Source: Psychrobacillus sp048572895
GTDB taxonomy: Bacteria; Bacillota; Bacilli; Bacillales_A; Planococcaceae
DNA length: 64,000 bases
Direction of reading: 5' to 3'
Assembly (NCBI RefSeq): GCF_048572895.1
Contig: NZ_CP183878.1
Location: 3,658,001-3,722,000, forward strand
The position numbers were made by a program, and so were the translations under genes. The notes under the pieces are model-generated. The model did not search any database, was not told where the DNA came from, and saw only the letters and a program-made list of their open reading frames with translations. This document shows positions 53,161 to 61,889 of the stretch, piece after piece. Within the stretch, counting starts at the first letter, position 1; each line of letters starts with the position of its first letter.

Positions 53161-53607
53161 TTACAATAACTGCGCTAGTCGAATCATATCCACACATGGG
53201 ATCCCATTTTCGTTTATTTCCTCTTCATAGTGAATGGTGAAAAAATCTATGTCCACTCCGATAATTCGAAATCCACATTTTTGATAGAGGGCTAGCTGAT
53301 CAATACTCGAATTGCCAGTCCCAACTTCCATTACTTTATATCCATGTTCCTTTGCCTTATTAATAGCATCTATTACGAGTGCTTTTCCAAAGCCTTTACC
53401 TTGGTGCTTCTCAACTACTGCAATATTAACGAGTTCTACGGTTTCCGGTCTAGTCGAAAGTAATACAAATACACCCACTATTTCTCCATTTTCTTCACCA
53501 ATGTAACATTTCCCCCGTTTTAAATATTGCTTTATAAGCTTTTCAGAAGGATCTGCCAGCAACATTAATTCTATTGGATACGCTTCATTTATTCGCCTTA
53601 TTTCCAT
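53161..53607 (-). CDS. GNAT-family N-acetyltransferase
   Basis: A 148-residue single-domain GNAT. IAVVEKHQGKGFGKALVIDAI is the acetyl-CoA binding motif A, and LALYQKCGFRIIGVDIDFF the C-terminal element. The form with DMIRLAQLL at the end is common in Bacillales YjcF/YitI-like proteins. Monocistronic; the start follows GGAGGACAATCC. Substrate unknown. Confidence 0.88.
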   Translation of the reverse strand: MEIRRINEAYPIELMLLADPSEKLIKQYLKRGKCYIGEENGEIVGVFVLLSTRPETVELVNIAVVEKHQGKGFGKALVIDAINKAKEHGYKVMEVGTGNSSIDQLALYQKCGFRIIGVDIDFFTIHYEEEINENGIPCVDMIRLAQLL

Positions 53608-53728
53608 GGATTGTCCTCCTTCGCTAACTCATCACTAATACACTCTGGAATATTATTCTCCCTTTTATTATACTCAATTACACACTTCATCTATTTTCGC
53701 AATTTCCCTATAATTGTCATTCAAACAT

Positions 53729-53769
53729 ATAACCCATCCTTTTCACCTAGAATAAGGATGGGTTATTTT
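53729..53769 (-). terminator. Terminator of the secreted repeat-protein gene
   Basis: AACCCATCCTT (53731-53741) and AAGGATGGGTT (53754-53764) form a perfect 11-bp stem immediately after the minus-strand stop. The minus-strand T-tract is weak. Confidence 0.65.
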
Positions 53770-55185
53770 TTATTTTAATATATCGAGGATATCCGCTGAC
53801 ACATATGTCTTATTATCCTTTAACACCGGTTGTTCTAAAAATAATCGTAGGCTCTTATTGTAGCTATAGGTTTTCTCTTCACGAATAATTTGGATAGAGC
53901 TGTTCCCTTTTGTAAGAGTTACTTTCTTTTGTGTTGAATTAGCATAATTTTTCACATCATATCCGAGTTGTTCGGCTACTTTACGAAGCGGAATCATTTT
54001 TATCCCGTTTTGTATAAAATGATCATCTTCAATAATCTGTTTCAATTCAGGAGAAAGGTAGTTTACCGCAACAACCTTTGTTGGATTTGTTTGGTCGGGA
54101 ACACCCTCCATCCCTCTCTTTGTGAAAGAATAAAAGACAATTAGTTCTTTTCCAGCTAAGTCACTCTGAGTTATTGCTTCCCCATCTTCATTTGTTATTT
54201 CAGTCTCTTTAGAAATATTCAATTGAAGTGCTCGATCCAAACTGATCAAGTTATGGTCAAACTTTGCCACTTTCACAAAGTTGAATTTATCTTCATCATG
54301 AACAACAAGAATTTCCGGAGTTATTCTTGCTGGATAAATCAAAATCATCGGCTTATTTTTATCGTAGTAAGCTTCTACTTTCTGTCCTATTTGAAAGGAT
54401 TCTTTTTTAACTTGCGCTGCATTTGTCCCATTATAGAACAGAACATTTTTATCTAGCGTAAAGATAGTCGTGATTGGTTCATCCTCTTCTGCAACTACTG
54501 TTAATGCTAGCTGATTTTTATCGTTTGTTATTTCTGTTATGACACCTTCAAATTTCATGAAGTTTGAAGTATCCTCAGCTTCTATAGATGAGATTGCTAC
54601 TATTTTACTTGGATTAGTTTGAGCTGGAATGCTTTTTGTAGACATCGTATAGAATACAATAAGCTCTTTTCCACTTAAATCTTGTCGCTCCACTTTTTCT
54701 CCTTCGGTATTTTCTAAGATAGTTTCGTTATCCACCTTCAATTTCAATTCATTATCCAAACTACGTAGTTCTTCATCAAACTTTCCAACTTTTACGGAAC
54801 CGAATGTTTTATCATCATGTACAATCACTAATTCAGGTGAAATTTGCGGTGGATATATCATGATCATCGGTTTATCTTTGTCATAGTAGGCATCTATTTT
54901 TTGACCTTTTTGAAATGCTGATTTCTCCAATTTTTTCGTTGTTCCACTACTATAAACCATTGTTTCGCTCGTTAAATTGTAAAAAGTTATCTGCGGCTCT
55001 TTGTCAGCTGTTTCTACAGTTAATGTGACAGTGTCCTCTTTTTCCTCCACTTTTGTTATAACTCCAGATGCTTTTACAAAATTAGTTGCTTCTACCGTTG
55101 CATCCCCACTTTGCGCATACACACCTTGGCTCCCTATAAGCCCGAACATTAAAATCATTACGATAGCTCCACAAATTTTCTTCAT
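53770..55185 (-). CDS. Secreted protein: two tandem ~150-residue repeats plus copper-amine-oxidase-N-like domain
   Basis: A 471-residue exported protein. The Sec signal peptide MKKICGAIVMILMFGLIGS ends near VYAQS. Two repeats follow (~36-200 and ~205-370). Each starts with a GVITK/GVITE strand and contains AYYDKDKPMIMIYP or AYYDKNKPMILIYP, then SLDNELKL/SLDRALQL and GKELIVFY. Residues ~385-471 resemble the Cu_amine_oxidN1 stalk domain (MIPLRKVAEQLGYDVK, YVSADILDIL), common in Bacillales wall proteins. The repeats are unfamiliar to me; an internal duplication is obvious. Confidence 0.8.
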   Translation of the reverse strand: MKKICGAIVMILMFGLIGSQGVYAQSGDATVEATNFVKASGVITKVEEKEDTVTLTVETADKEPQITFYNLTSETMVYSSGTTKKLEKSAFQKGQKIDAYYDKDKPMIMIYPPQISPELVIVHDDKTFGSVKVGKFDEELRSLDNELKLKVDNETILENTEGEKVERQDLSGKELIVFYTMSTKSIPAQTNPSKIVAISSIEAEDTSNFMKFEGVITEITNDKNQLALTVVAEEDEPITTIFTLDKNVLFYNGTNAAQVKKESFQIGQKVEAYYDKNKPMILIYPARITPEILVVHDEDKFNFVKVAKFDHNLISLDRALQLNISKETEITNEDGEAITQSDLAGKELIVFYSFTKRGMEGVPDQTNPTKVVAVNYLSPELKQIIEDDHFIQNGIKMIPLRKVAEQLGYDVKNYANSTQKKVTLTKGNSSIQIIREEKTYSYNKSLRLFLEQPVLKDNKTYVSADILDILK

Positions 55186-55315
55186 CGAATCGCTCCTTTT
55201 TTTGCTTCTCTTTCCATTTGACGGGCTTATTTACAAAAACGTTACAATTTAAATGAAACATTCTTAATGGTGATTCGTATAAACAGAAAAGAACAAAATA
55301 GATAGGAGTTTGAAT

Positions 55316-56215
55316 ATGACGTTATCAATCAACCAAGTAACAAAGAGATATCAAGACTTCGTCGCCGTTAATAGCCTGTCCTTTACAATTGAAAAAGGAG
55401 AAATCTTTGGATTGATCGGGCAGAATGGTGCTGGTAAAACAACTACATTTCGCATGATTTTAGACTTACAGGAGACGACTGAAGGAAGTATTACGTGGAA
55501 TGGACAGCATATTAATTCGATTAATAGGGATATTCTAGGGTATTTACCTGAGGAACGAGGTATCTTCCCTGCTATGACAGTCGAAGACCAATTATTCTTT
55601 TTCGGCGAGCTGAGAGGGAAGCTAAAAAAAGATTTAAAAAAAGAAGTAGACTATTGGATTAATCGTTTTGAATTAGAGGATAAGCGAAAGGCAAAAGCGG
55701 AAACCTTATCTAAAGGGAATCAGCAAAAAGTCCAATTAATCGCAAGCTTTATACATCAACCAGAGTTCCTTATATTAGATGAGCCATTTAGTGGATTGGA
55801 CCCAGTTAATATGGATTTACTAAAACAAGCAATTCTAGACTTAAAGCATAAAGGAACGACTATATTATTTTCTAGTCATCAAATGGATAATGTCGAAGAG
55901 CTTTGTGATCATTTATGCTTATTAAAGCGTGGTGTATCTTTGTTTTCTGGTAGCTTATTGGATTTAAAGAAACAATACGGAAAAACCAAGTTAACAATTC
56001 GCACAGAAATTCCAAAAGAAGCTCTAGCAGGATTACATGGTGTAAAGGATATTCAAGTAGGTAGGGATCAATATACATTAACACTTGAGGATGAATCGTA
56101 TGCGCAGTCTATCTTTGACTATGTATCTAGTGGCAAATATATAGAGAAATTCAGTTTGGACTATTTATCATTAGAGGAAATTTTCAAGGATAAGGTAGGT
56201 GGTACGCATGTCTAA
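55316..56215 (+). CDS. ABC transporter ATP-binding protein (NatA/YhaQ-like)
   Basis: About 299 residues. Walker A GQNGAGKTT, Q-loop region YLPEERGIFP, signature LSKGNQQKV, Walker B FLILDEPFSGLDP and H-loop SSHQMD are all present. The C-terminal ~75 residues are the DUF4162 extension typical of ABC-2 exporters. ATG 55316 lies 7 bases after AGGAG; a TTG at 55310 is less likely. It overlaps its permease gene. The substrate could be Na+, a drug or a peptide. Confidence 0.92.
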   Translation: MTLSINQVTKRYQDFVAVNSLSFTIEKGEIFGLIGQNGAGKTTTFRMILDLQETTEGSITWNGQHINSINRDILGYLPEERGIFPAMTVEDQLFFFGELRGKLKKDLKKEVDYWINRFELEDKRKAKAETLSKGNQQKVQLIASFIHQPEFLILDEPFSGLDPVNMDLLKQAILDLKHKGTTILFSSHQMDNVEELCDHLCLLKRGVSLFSGSLLDLKKQYGKTKLTIRTEIPKEALAGLHGVKDIQVGRDQYTLTLEDESYAQSIFDYVSSGKYIEKFSLDYLSLEEIFKDKVGGTHV

Positions 56216-57446
56216 GTTTTGGTTATTAGTGAAGCAGCTATATGTTCAAAAAGTAAAAGCGAAATCATTTATTTTTTCAATCGTACTTTATGTTGTGGTT
56301 ATCAGTGGTGTTATGTTCTGGTCTGATATTAAAGAAGCCTTTTTCCAAGAAGATGCTCTACAAATTGCTTTGATCAACGAAACAGATGTAGAAATCGAAG
56401 CTTTATTTGAATCGACTAGTGATATACAATTTACCTTCCCAACAGATGAGATAGATAAGGTAGAAAAACAAGTGATCAACGGGGATTTTGCAGCTGTAAT
56501 TTTCGTGGAGGATCAAGACAATTCATTGGCAGCAGAAATCGCCACCTTTGAACCACTGACATTTAATGATCAGCAAAATCTTTCAGCAACTCTGCAATAT
56601 GCAGGGAAAATATATGAAGTTCAACAATTAAATTTAACGGCAGAACAAGCAGATAAAATTCTTCAATCAGAAACTACAATCACGATGAAAAATCTTGATG
56701 AGCAATCCTCCTCAGGTAAAAGTGAGGATGAGAAGGCTGCAGGGATTGGCGCTTCCTTTTTAGTAGGGTTTTTAATTTATTCATTTGTTATGACATTTTT
56801 ATCGATGATTACAACTGATGTTGCTTCCGAAAAAGGTTCACGTGTTTTAGAAGTCTTACTTGCAAGCGTAAAACCATCTACACACTTTATGGCGAAATTA
56901 ACCGGAACATTTCTACTGGCATTAACACAAATAGCAGCATTATTACTCATTCAAGGTTTGTTATTTGCACTGATTGATGGAGGCTCTAAATGGGATGTTG
57001 TTCAAGAAATTGCCAATGAATTATCCTTTGTATTTATCGGATACTCAGTAGCATTTTTATTGATAACAATCATTTTATACTTAATACTAGGTGCATTATT
57101 GGGGTCTTTAGTCTCCAAGGTGGAGGAATCGGGTCAGGCTATGATGCCCGCGATGATGGTTGGAATTATCGGATTCTACGTTTTGATCTCTGGAATGGCA
57201 AGTCCTGATACGATGTTGATTAAAGTATTCTCCTACATTCCATTCACATCTGGTATGGTAATGCCACTTCGAATTGGAGCAACGGATATACCTTCAGTTG
57301 AACCAATTATTTCCATGGCTATATTAATTGGCACTGTAATTATTCTATTCCTATTAAGCTTATCCTTCTACAAACGAAGTGTTTTAACTTATAGTAGCGG
57401 AGGAATAATTCAAAAAATCAAAACCGTGCTAAAGGTGACAACTTAA
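56208..57446 (+). CDS. ABC-2 type permease (NatB/YhaP-like)
   Basis: About 412 residues. One N-terminal helix is followed by a ~150-residue extracytoplasmic domain, then five or six helices, as in NatB/YhaP. VASEKGSRVLEVLLASVKPSTHFMAKL is the conserved ABC-2 coupling segment. ATG 56208 overlaps the ATPase gene by eight bases and is preceded by GGTAGGTGG. It forms an exporter with the upstream ATPase. Confidence 0.9.
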   Translation: MSKFWLLVKQLYVQKVKAKSFIFSIVLYVVVISGVMFWSDIKEAFFQEDALQIALINETDVEIEALFESTSDIQFTFPTDEIDKVEKQVINGDFAAVIFVEDQDNSLAAEIATFEPLTFNDQQNLSATLQYAGKIYEVQQLNLTAEQADKILQSETTITMKNLDEQSSSGKSEDEKAAGIGASFLVGFLIYSFVMTFLSMITTDVASEKGSRVLEVLLASVKPSTHFMAKLTGTFLLALTQIAALLLIQGLLFALIDGGSKWDVVQEIANELSFVFIGYSVAFLLITIILYLILGALLGSLVSKVEESGQAMMPAMMVGIIGFYVLISGMASPDTMLIKVFSYIPFTSGMVMPLRIGATDIPSVEPIISMAILIGTVIILFLLSLSFYKRSVLTYSSGGIIQKIKTVLKVTT

Positions 57447-57463
57447 TATTATTACATCAAATT

Positions 57464-57497
57464 TATCGTGAAGGTATCTACCTTTGCGATTTTTTTG
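57464..57497 (+). terminator. Terminator of the ABC exporter operon
   Basis: ATCGTGAAGGT and ACCTTTGCGAT pair around ATCT with two non-canonical positions, followed by seven T residues. Confidence 0.75.
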
Positions 57498-57550
57498 ATA
57501 CAATTTTTTATTTTTTGCATAAAATAATGGATGAAAGAAGGGATGCATAT

Positions 57551-59395
57551 ATGTGTGGAATTACCGGTTGGATTCATTTTCAAAGGGATTTGCGAAACGA
57601 ATTGTCCGCAGTTGCGAAAATGACGGAAACCTTAAAGAAGCGTGGCCCCGACGATGATAATATTTGGAGTTCTCCGCACGCCGTGTTTGGACATCGTCGT
57701 CTTACAGTGGTGGATCCTATTGGCGGAAAACAACCAATGACTAAAGCCTATCAATCAAGTGAATATACACTTACGTATAATGGGGAATTGTACAATACAG
57801 AGGATCTTAGAAAAGAATTATTGAAGCGTGGGCATTCCTTCACTGGTCATTCAGATACTGAGGTTTTATTGACCTCCTATATTGAATGGAAGGAAAAATG
57901 TGTTGACTATTTTAACGGGATATTTGCATTTGCCATTTGGGATGAGTTGCAACAAAAACTGTTTATTGCACGAGATCGCCTCGGAGTTAAACCACTATTT
58001 TATGTTGAAAAAAATGGGGGCTTCCTCTTTGGTTCTGAGCAAAAGTCTCTCTTTGCACATCCTGCTATTTCTCCAATTATCAATAGAGAGGGCCTTGCAG
58101 AGATTATTGGATTAGGTCCATCACGTACCCCTGGCTCTGGAGTATATAAGGACATTAATGAATTACGCCCTGCGCACGCACTAAGCTTAACTCGTAACGG
58201 GCTTCGAACTTGGCGTTACTGGAATGTAGAAAGCAAAGAGCATACAGATTCTTTAGACGAAACAACCGAAAAAATTCGTTTCCTAGTCACCGATGCTGTA
58301 GAAAGACAGCTTGTATCAGACGTACCTCTATGCACATTCCTTTCTGGTGGTTTGGATTCCAGTATTATTACGTCAATTGCTGCCAAATCCTATTCCCAGA
58401 ATTTGAAATCCCCACTACACACTTACTCAATTGACTATCAAGACAATGAGCAACATTTTCAAAGTAATACCTTTCAACCTACAAACGACCTCCCTTGGAT
58501 TGAAAAGGTGACAAATCATCTAGATACACAGCATCATTTCTCCATTATTACCCAACAAAAACTAGCAGAATATTTAAGAGAGGCTGTTCAAGTTCGAGAC
58601 CTTCCTGGAATGGCCGATATCGATTCGTCTTTACTATGGTTTTGCAGAGAAATTAAGCAAGATTTTACGGTCGGTCTATCTGGAGAATGTGCGGATGAAA
58701 TTTTTGGTGGCTATCCTTGGTTCCATCAGATCGGAAACGCAGAAAAAGGATTTCCTTGGATTCGATCTACCAAAGAACGCTTTCAGTTATTGAATGATAG
58801 ATGGCAAGGTAAATTAAATATAGAAGAATATGTACAAAATGCATATGATACTACTTTAGCTGAAACTCCACTGCTAGATGGTGAAACAAGTGTAGAAGCA
58901 AAAAGACGCGAACTATTTTATATGAATATGACGTGGTTTATGACTACTCTTTTAGATAGAAAAGATAGGATGAGTATGGGTGCTAGTTTAGAGGTGCGCG
59001 TGCCATTTGCCGATCATCGTTTGGTAGAGTATGCATGGAATATCCCTTGGGATTACAAAATGGTAGGTAATCAGGAAAAAGGTATTCTACGAAAAGCATT
59101 TGAAGGTAGTCTGCCATATGATGTACTTTATCGTAAAAAAAGTCCATATCCCAAAACGCATAATCCTGTTTATACAGGTATTGTGAGTAGTATGTTGAAA
59201 GACCAGTTACAAGATAAAAACTCTATTTTGCATGAGCTTTTTCAAAAGCAGCGGTTAGCAGATTTAGTCGAATCGAACGGAGAAGCATTTCAAGTACCGT
59301 GGTTTGGTCAGTTAATGTCGGGTCCACAGCTTCTTGCATATTTAGTGCAGATGCATATTTGGTTTAAGGAATATAATGTTCAACTGGTGGATTGA
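57551..59395 (+). CDS. asnO: Asparagine synthase (glutamine-hydrolysing), AsnO type
   Basis: About 614 residues, the length I recall for B. subtilis AsnO. The N-terminal Ntn amidase begins MCGITGW, so Cys2 is the nucleophile after Met removal; it continues with GHRRLTVVD and TYNGELYN. The C-terminal synthetase domain has the PP-loop FLSGGLDSSI and SGECADEIFGGYPWF. The frame extends to 57515, but the start must be at MCG. It converts aspartate, glutamine and ATP to asparagine. In B. subtilis AsnO is sporulation-linked. Confidence 0.93.
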   Translation: MCGITGWIHFQRDLRNELSAVAKMTETLKKRGPDDDNIWSSPHAVFGHRRLTVVDPIGGKQPMTKAYQSSEYTLTYNGELYNTEDLRKELLKRGHSFTGHSDTEVLLTSYIEWKEKCVDYFNGIFAFAIWDELQQKLFIARDRLGVKPLFYVEKNGGFLFGSEQKSLFAHPAISPIINREGLAEIIGLGPSRTPGSGVYKDINELRPAHALSLTRNGLRTWRYWNVESKEHTDSLDETTEKIRFLVTDAVERQLVSDVPLCTFLSGGLDSSIITSIAAKSYSQNLKSPLHTYSIDYQDNEQHFQSNTFQPTNDLPWIEKVTNHLDTQHHFSIITQQKLAEYLREAVQVRDLPGMADIDSSLLWFCREIKQDFTVGLSGECADEIFGGYPWFHQIGNAEKGFPWIRSTKERFQLLNDRWQGKLNIEEYVQNAYDTTLAETPLLDGETSVEAKRRELFYMNMTWFMTTLLDRKDRMSMGASLEVRVPFADHRLVEYAWNIPWDYKMVGNQEKGILRKAFEGSLPYDVLYRKKSPYPKTHNPVYTGIVSSMLKDQLQDKNSILHELFQKQRLADLVESNGEAFQVPWFGQLMSGPQLLAYLVQMHIWFKEYNVQLVD

Positions 59396-59440
59396 AATCT
59401 AAGTGCCAATCAAATAGCATTTGGATAAATTTCCCGTTCC

Positions 59441-59553
59441 GCAAGTAAATCGTCATCTAGAGCAAGTAAATATACAGCGAGCGCAAGTAACTTATAGAGG
59501 ATAGCAAGTAACCGCCTAATGAATGCAAGTAACTGCCATGCCAGAGCAAGTAA
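59441..59553. repeat. Array of six GCAAGTAA repeats with exact 21-bp period
   Basis: GCAAGTAA begins at 59441, 59462, 59483, 59504, 59525 and 59546. All five intervals are exactly 21 bases. The intervening ~13 bases are not conserved. The last units extend to GCAAGTAACT. It lies between convergent asnO and the deacetylase gene and shares the GCAAG core and period with the array at 45862. Confidence 0.88.
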
Positions 59554-59561
59554 CTGAATTT

Positions 59562-59602
59562 AAAAAGGATTTACTCCGCACTATCCGGAGTAAATCCTTT
59601 TG
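59562..59602. terminator. Bidirectional terminator between asnO and the deacetylase gene
   Basis: AAAAAGGATTTACTCCG and CGGAGTAAATCCTTTT form a perfect 16-bp stem around CACTATC, with T-runs on both strands. Confidence 0.9.
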
Positions 59603-59604
59603 TA

Positions 59605-60729
59605 TTAACTTGAAATTTTTCGAAAATAAGAATCTATAAACGGGACAAGATAGTCAATCACCGCTTCATCAGGACTAAGCTTCGGATGGTGCAGCCCATA
59701 CGATGAGTTAACCCCAGCCCAAAATAGCATCCCCGGTATCTCTTGTAGGAAATAACCAAAGTCTTCGCCAGTCATCGCTGCATCACATAAAATAGCGTTA
59801 GTTGCTGGATGTGCTTCCGCAAATGCCAAAAAATCGTTTGCAAGCGCTTCATCATTTTTAACCTGATAGTAGGACGAGCCGTAATCTATGTGAACGGCAC
59901 ATTCAAAAGCAATTTCCGCTGCTCGACAAAATGACTCGATTTTCTCTTTTATAATCATCATCGTTTCTGCATCCATTGTACGAATAGTACCCTCAAGACG
60001 AGCATGTCCGGAAATAATATTTTGCACTGTTCCAGAAGTGAACTTTCCAATCGTAAGAACTGCAGGATTCATTGGATTGACAGAACGACTTACAATTGTT
60101 TGCAGTTGCAATAATAGTGTAGCGGCTGCAACAGACATATCTTTAGCTTGATGTGGAAAAGCCGCATGCCCTTCCTTGCCAGTTACGTCTATAAACAATT
60201 CAGATGTATTGGCAAACAGTAAACCGGGACGGGTAGCTACCGTGCCAACAGGGTATTCTGGTGCTATATGGAAGGCAAATATTTTATCGGGTACCAAAGC
60301 TGGCAGCTCTTTTTTCAACCATTCACGCATTGGAAGTGCACCACCTGGACTTTCCTCTGCCGGTTGAAATAGAATAACTACGTCATCCTTTATAGGATTT
60401 TCTACTAGACTTCTTAGTAAACCCAATGCCACCGTCATATGCACATCATGACCACAAGCATGCATTTTTCCAGGGTGATTGGATTCAAAAGGAAGTCCGG
60501 TCACCTCCGTTATCGGAAGACCATCTATGTCAGTTCTCCAACCGATCGTTTGTGTAGGTTCAGTTCCCACTATTTTCACGACTATACCTGTTTTCCAAGT
60601 AGTAATTATCAATCTATCTTCCGGAAGTGCACGAATTTGTTCCAATAAGTAGCTTTGAGTTTTTACTTCTTCAAAACCCAATTCTGGTATACGATGTAAG
60701 TCTCTCCGAATATCTTGTAAGGTTTTCAT
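59605..60729 (-). CDS. ykuR: N-acetyl-LL-diaminopimelate deacetylase (M20 family)
   Basis: A 374-residue M20 peptidase-fold enzyme. Metal-binding segments are visible: MHACGHDVHM, PAEESPGGA, IFAFHIAPEYP and MTGEDFGYF with a final GLHHPKLSP. It removes the acetyl group from N-acetyl-diaminopimelate in lysine and wall precursor synthesis. The preceding gene is dapH, as in B. subtilis ykuQR, which makes the assignment specific. The gap between the two is 11 bases. Confidence 0.92.
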   Translation of the reverse strand: MKTLQDIRRDLHRIPELGFEEVKTQSYLLEQIRALPEDRLIITTWKTGIVVKIVGTEPTQTIGWRTDIDGLPITEVTGLPFESNHPGKMHACGHDVHMTVALGLLRSLVENPIKDDVVILFQPAEESPGGALPMREWLKKELPALVPDKIFAFHIAPEYPVGTVATRPGLLFANTSELFIDVTGKEGHAAFPHQAKDMSVAAATLLLQLQTIVSRSVNPMNPAVLTIGKFTSGTVQNIISGHARLEGTIRTMDAETMMIIKEKIESFCRAAEIAFECAVHIDYGSSYYQVKNDEALANDFLAFAEAHPATNAILCDAAMTGEDFGYFLQEIPGMLFWAGVNSSYGLHHPKLSPDEAVIDYLVPFIDSYFRKISS

Positions 60730-60740
60730 CGTCCACCAAC

Positions 60741-61454
60741 TTATAACTGACGCAATTCTTGCATAATTTCCGTTTTCGATCTTGTCTGATCATCAATTTC
60801 TTTAATCACTTTAGCAGGCGCTCCAACAGCTACCGAATATGGTGGAATGTCCTTAGTAACAATGGCACCAGCAGCTACAACGGCACCTTTACCAACTCTA
60901 CAGCCTTCAAGAACTACAGCATTTGCACCAATTAGTACATCATCTTCAATAATGACAGGAGTTGCAGAAGGTGGTTCAATTACTCCCGCTAGCACTGCAC
61001 CAGCACCGATATGACAGTTTTTTCCTACGGTTGCACGTCCACCAAGAACTGCGCCCATATCAATCATCGTGCCTTCTCCAATAACTGCACCAATATTAAT
61101 AAGTGCGCCCATCATAATAACACTATTGTCTCCGATACTAACTTGATCTCTAATAACAGCGCCTGGTTCAATACGCGCATTTGTCCCCTTCAAATCTAAA
61201 AGTGGAATAGCAGAGTTACGACTTTCATTTTCTACTACCACATCTTCAATTTGATTTTTATATTCATTTAAAATGGATTCGATTTCAGACCATTCTCCAA
61301 ATAATACTAGAGAATTTCCTTCACCAAAAACTTTCGTATGTTCCCCGAAAGAAATCTGATCTATCCCGTTTCCTTTTATGTATACTTTCACCTGCGTTGA
61401 TTTCTTTGCGTGTTGAATATATGAAATAATCTCGTTTGCATCTAGTTGTTTCAT
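60741..61454 (-). CDS. dapH: 2,3,4,5-tetrahydropyridine-2,6-dicarboxylate N-acetyltransferase
   Basis: A 237-residue enzyme. Residues 1-~85 form the DapH-specific N-terminal domain (LDANEIISYIQHAKKSTQVKVYIKG). Residues ~90-215 are a left-handed beta-helix of hexapeptide repeats (IGDNSVIMMGALINIGAVIG and following). It acetylates tetrahydrodipicolinate with acetyl-CoA, the first step of the acetyl branch. It is the first gene of the dapH-deacetylase operon. AGGAGGAATGGGAA precedes the ATG. Confidence 0.95.
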   Translation of the reverse strand: MKQLDANEIISYIQHAKKSTQVKVYIKGNGIDQISFGEHTKVFGEGNSLVLFGEWSEIESILNEYKNQIEDVVVENESRNSAIPLLDLKGTNARIEPGAVIRDQVSIGDNSVIMMGALINIGAVIGEGTMIDMGAVLGGRATVGKNCHIGAGAVLAGVIEPPSATPVIIEDDVLIGANAVVLEGCRVGKGAVVAAGAIVTKDIPPYSVAVGAPAKVIKEIDDQTRSKTEIMQELRQL

Positions 61455-61617
61455 TTCCCATTCCTCCTCAAATATGTATCTATTCTACAGAAGTTTTTAT
61501 TAAAAATCACGAATTTATACACATCCACTTAAATAAAATTGAAAATTCATTCTCACAAATTTATATCACTTCCTTGGTTTCTTTTTATTTTGCCAGCCAA
61601 TTCAGAAAATAATATGT

Positions 61618-61889
61618 TATAATTCAATTAACAAATTTGAAGGGACGATGGGTGGACAATGATTATTTAATCTTATTTCTTGCATAATATTTACTGCTTC
61701 ATGCAGAACAAAATATTTTATACGCAAACGGAAATAGGATTAGTCTGCCCATTTTTCAGTACGAAACGAATGGTATTCACTACACAGCAATGAAGGTGTA
61801 GCGTTTTTTCGTATATTTTTCATGGTCAGCAACATCCTTCCGTATTATTCGGAGGGATTTTTTTATTCCTCCAAAAAGGAGTTGTTTGT
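61618..61889 (+). promoter_or_regulatory. Attenuator leader of the ABC-F gene
   Basis: A TATAAT at 61618-61623 is followed by a short leader ORF and then by two intrinsic terminators before the coding region. T1 is CTACAC...GTGTAG (61780-61801) with TTTTTT. T2 is ATCCTTCCG (61834-61842) with CGGAGGGAT (61850-61858) and TTTTTTT, ending 25 bases before the ATG. This layout fits transcription attenuation by antibiotic-stalled ribosomes, known for vmlR and lmo0919. The stretch 61455-61617 shows nothing else. Confidence 0.7.
61652..61687 (+). CDS. Leader peptide ORF upstream of the ABC-F gene
   Basis: An 11-codon ORF from GTG 61652, encoding MDNDYLILFLA, with GAAGGGACG eight bases upstream. An overlapping ATG at 61648 gives only MGGQ. 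The leader would be translated constitutively and stall in the presence of ribosome-targeting drugs. Coding status is inferred from position and Shine-Dalgarno. Confidence 0.45.
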   Translation: MDNDYLILFLA

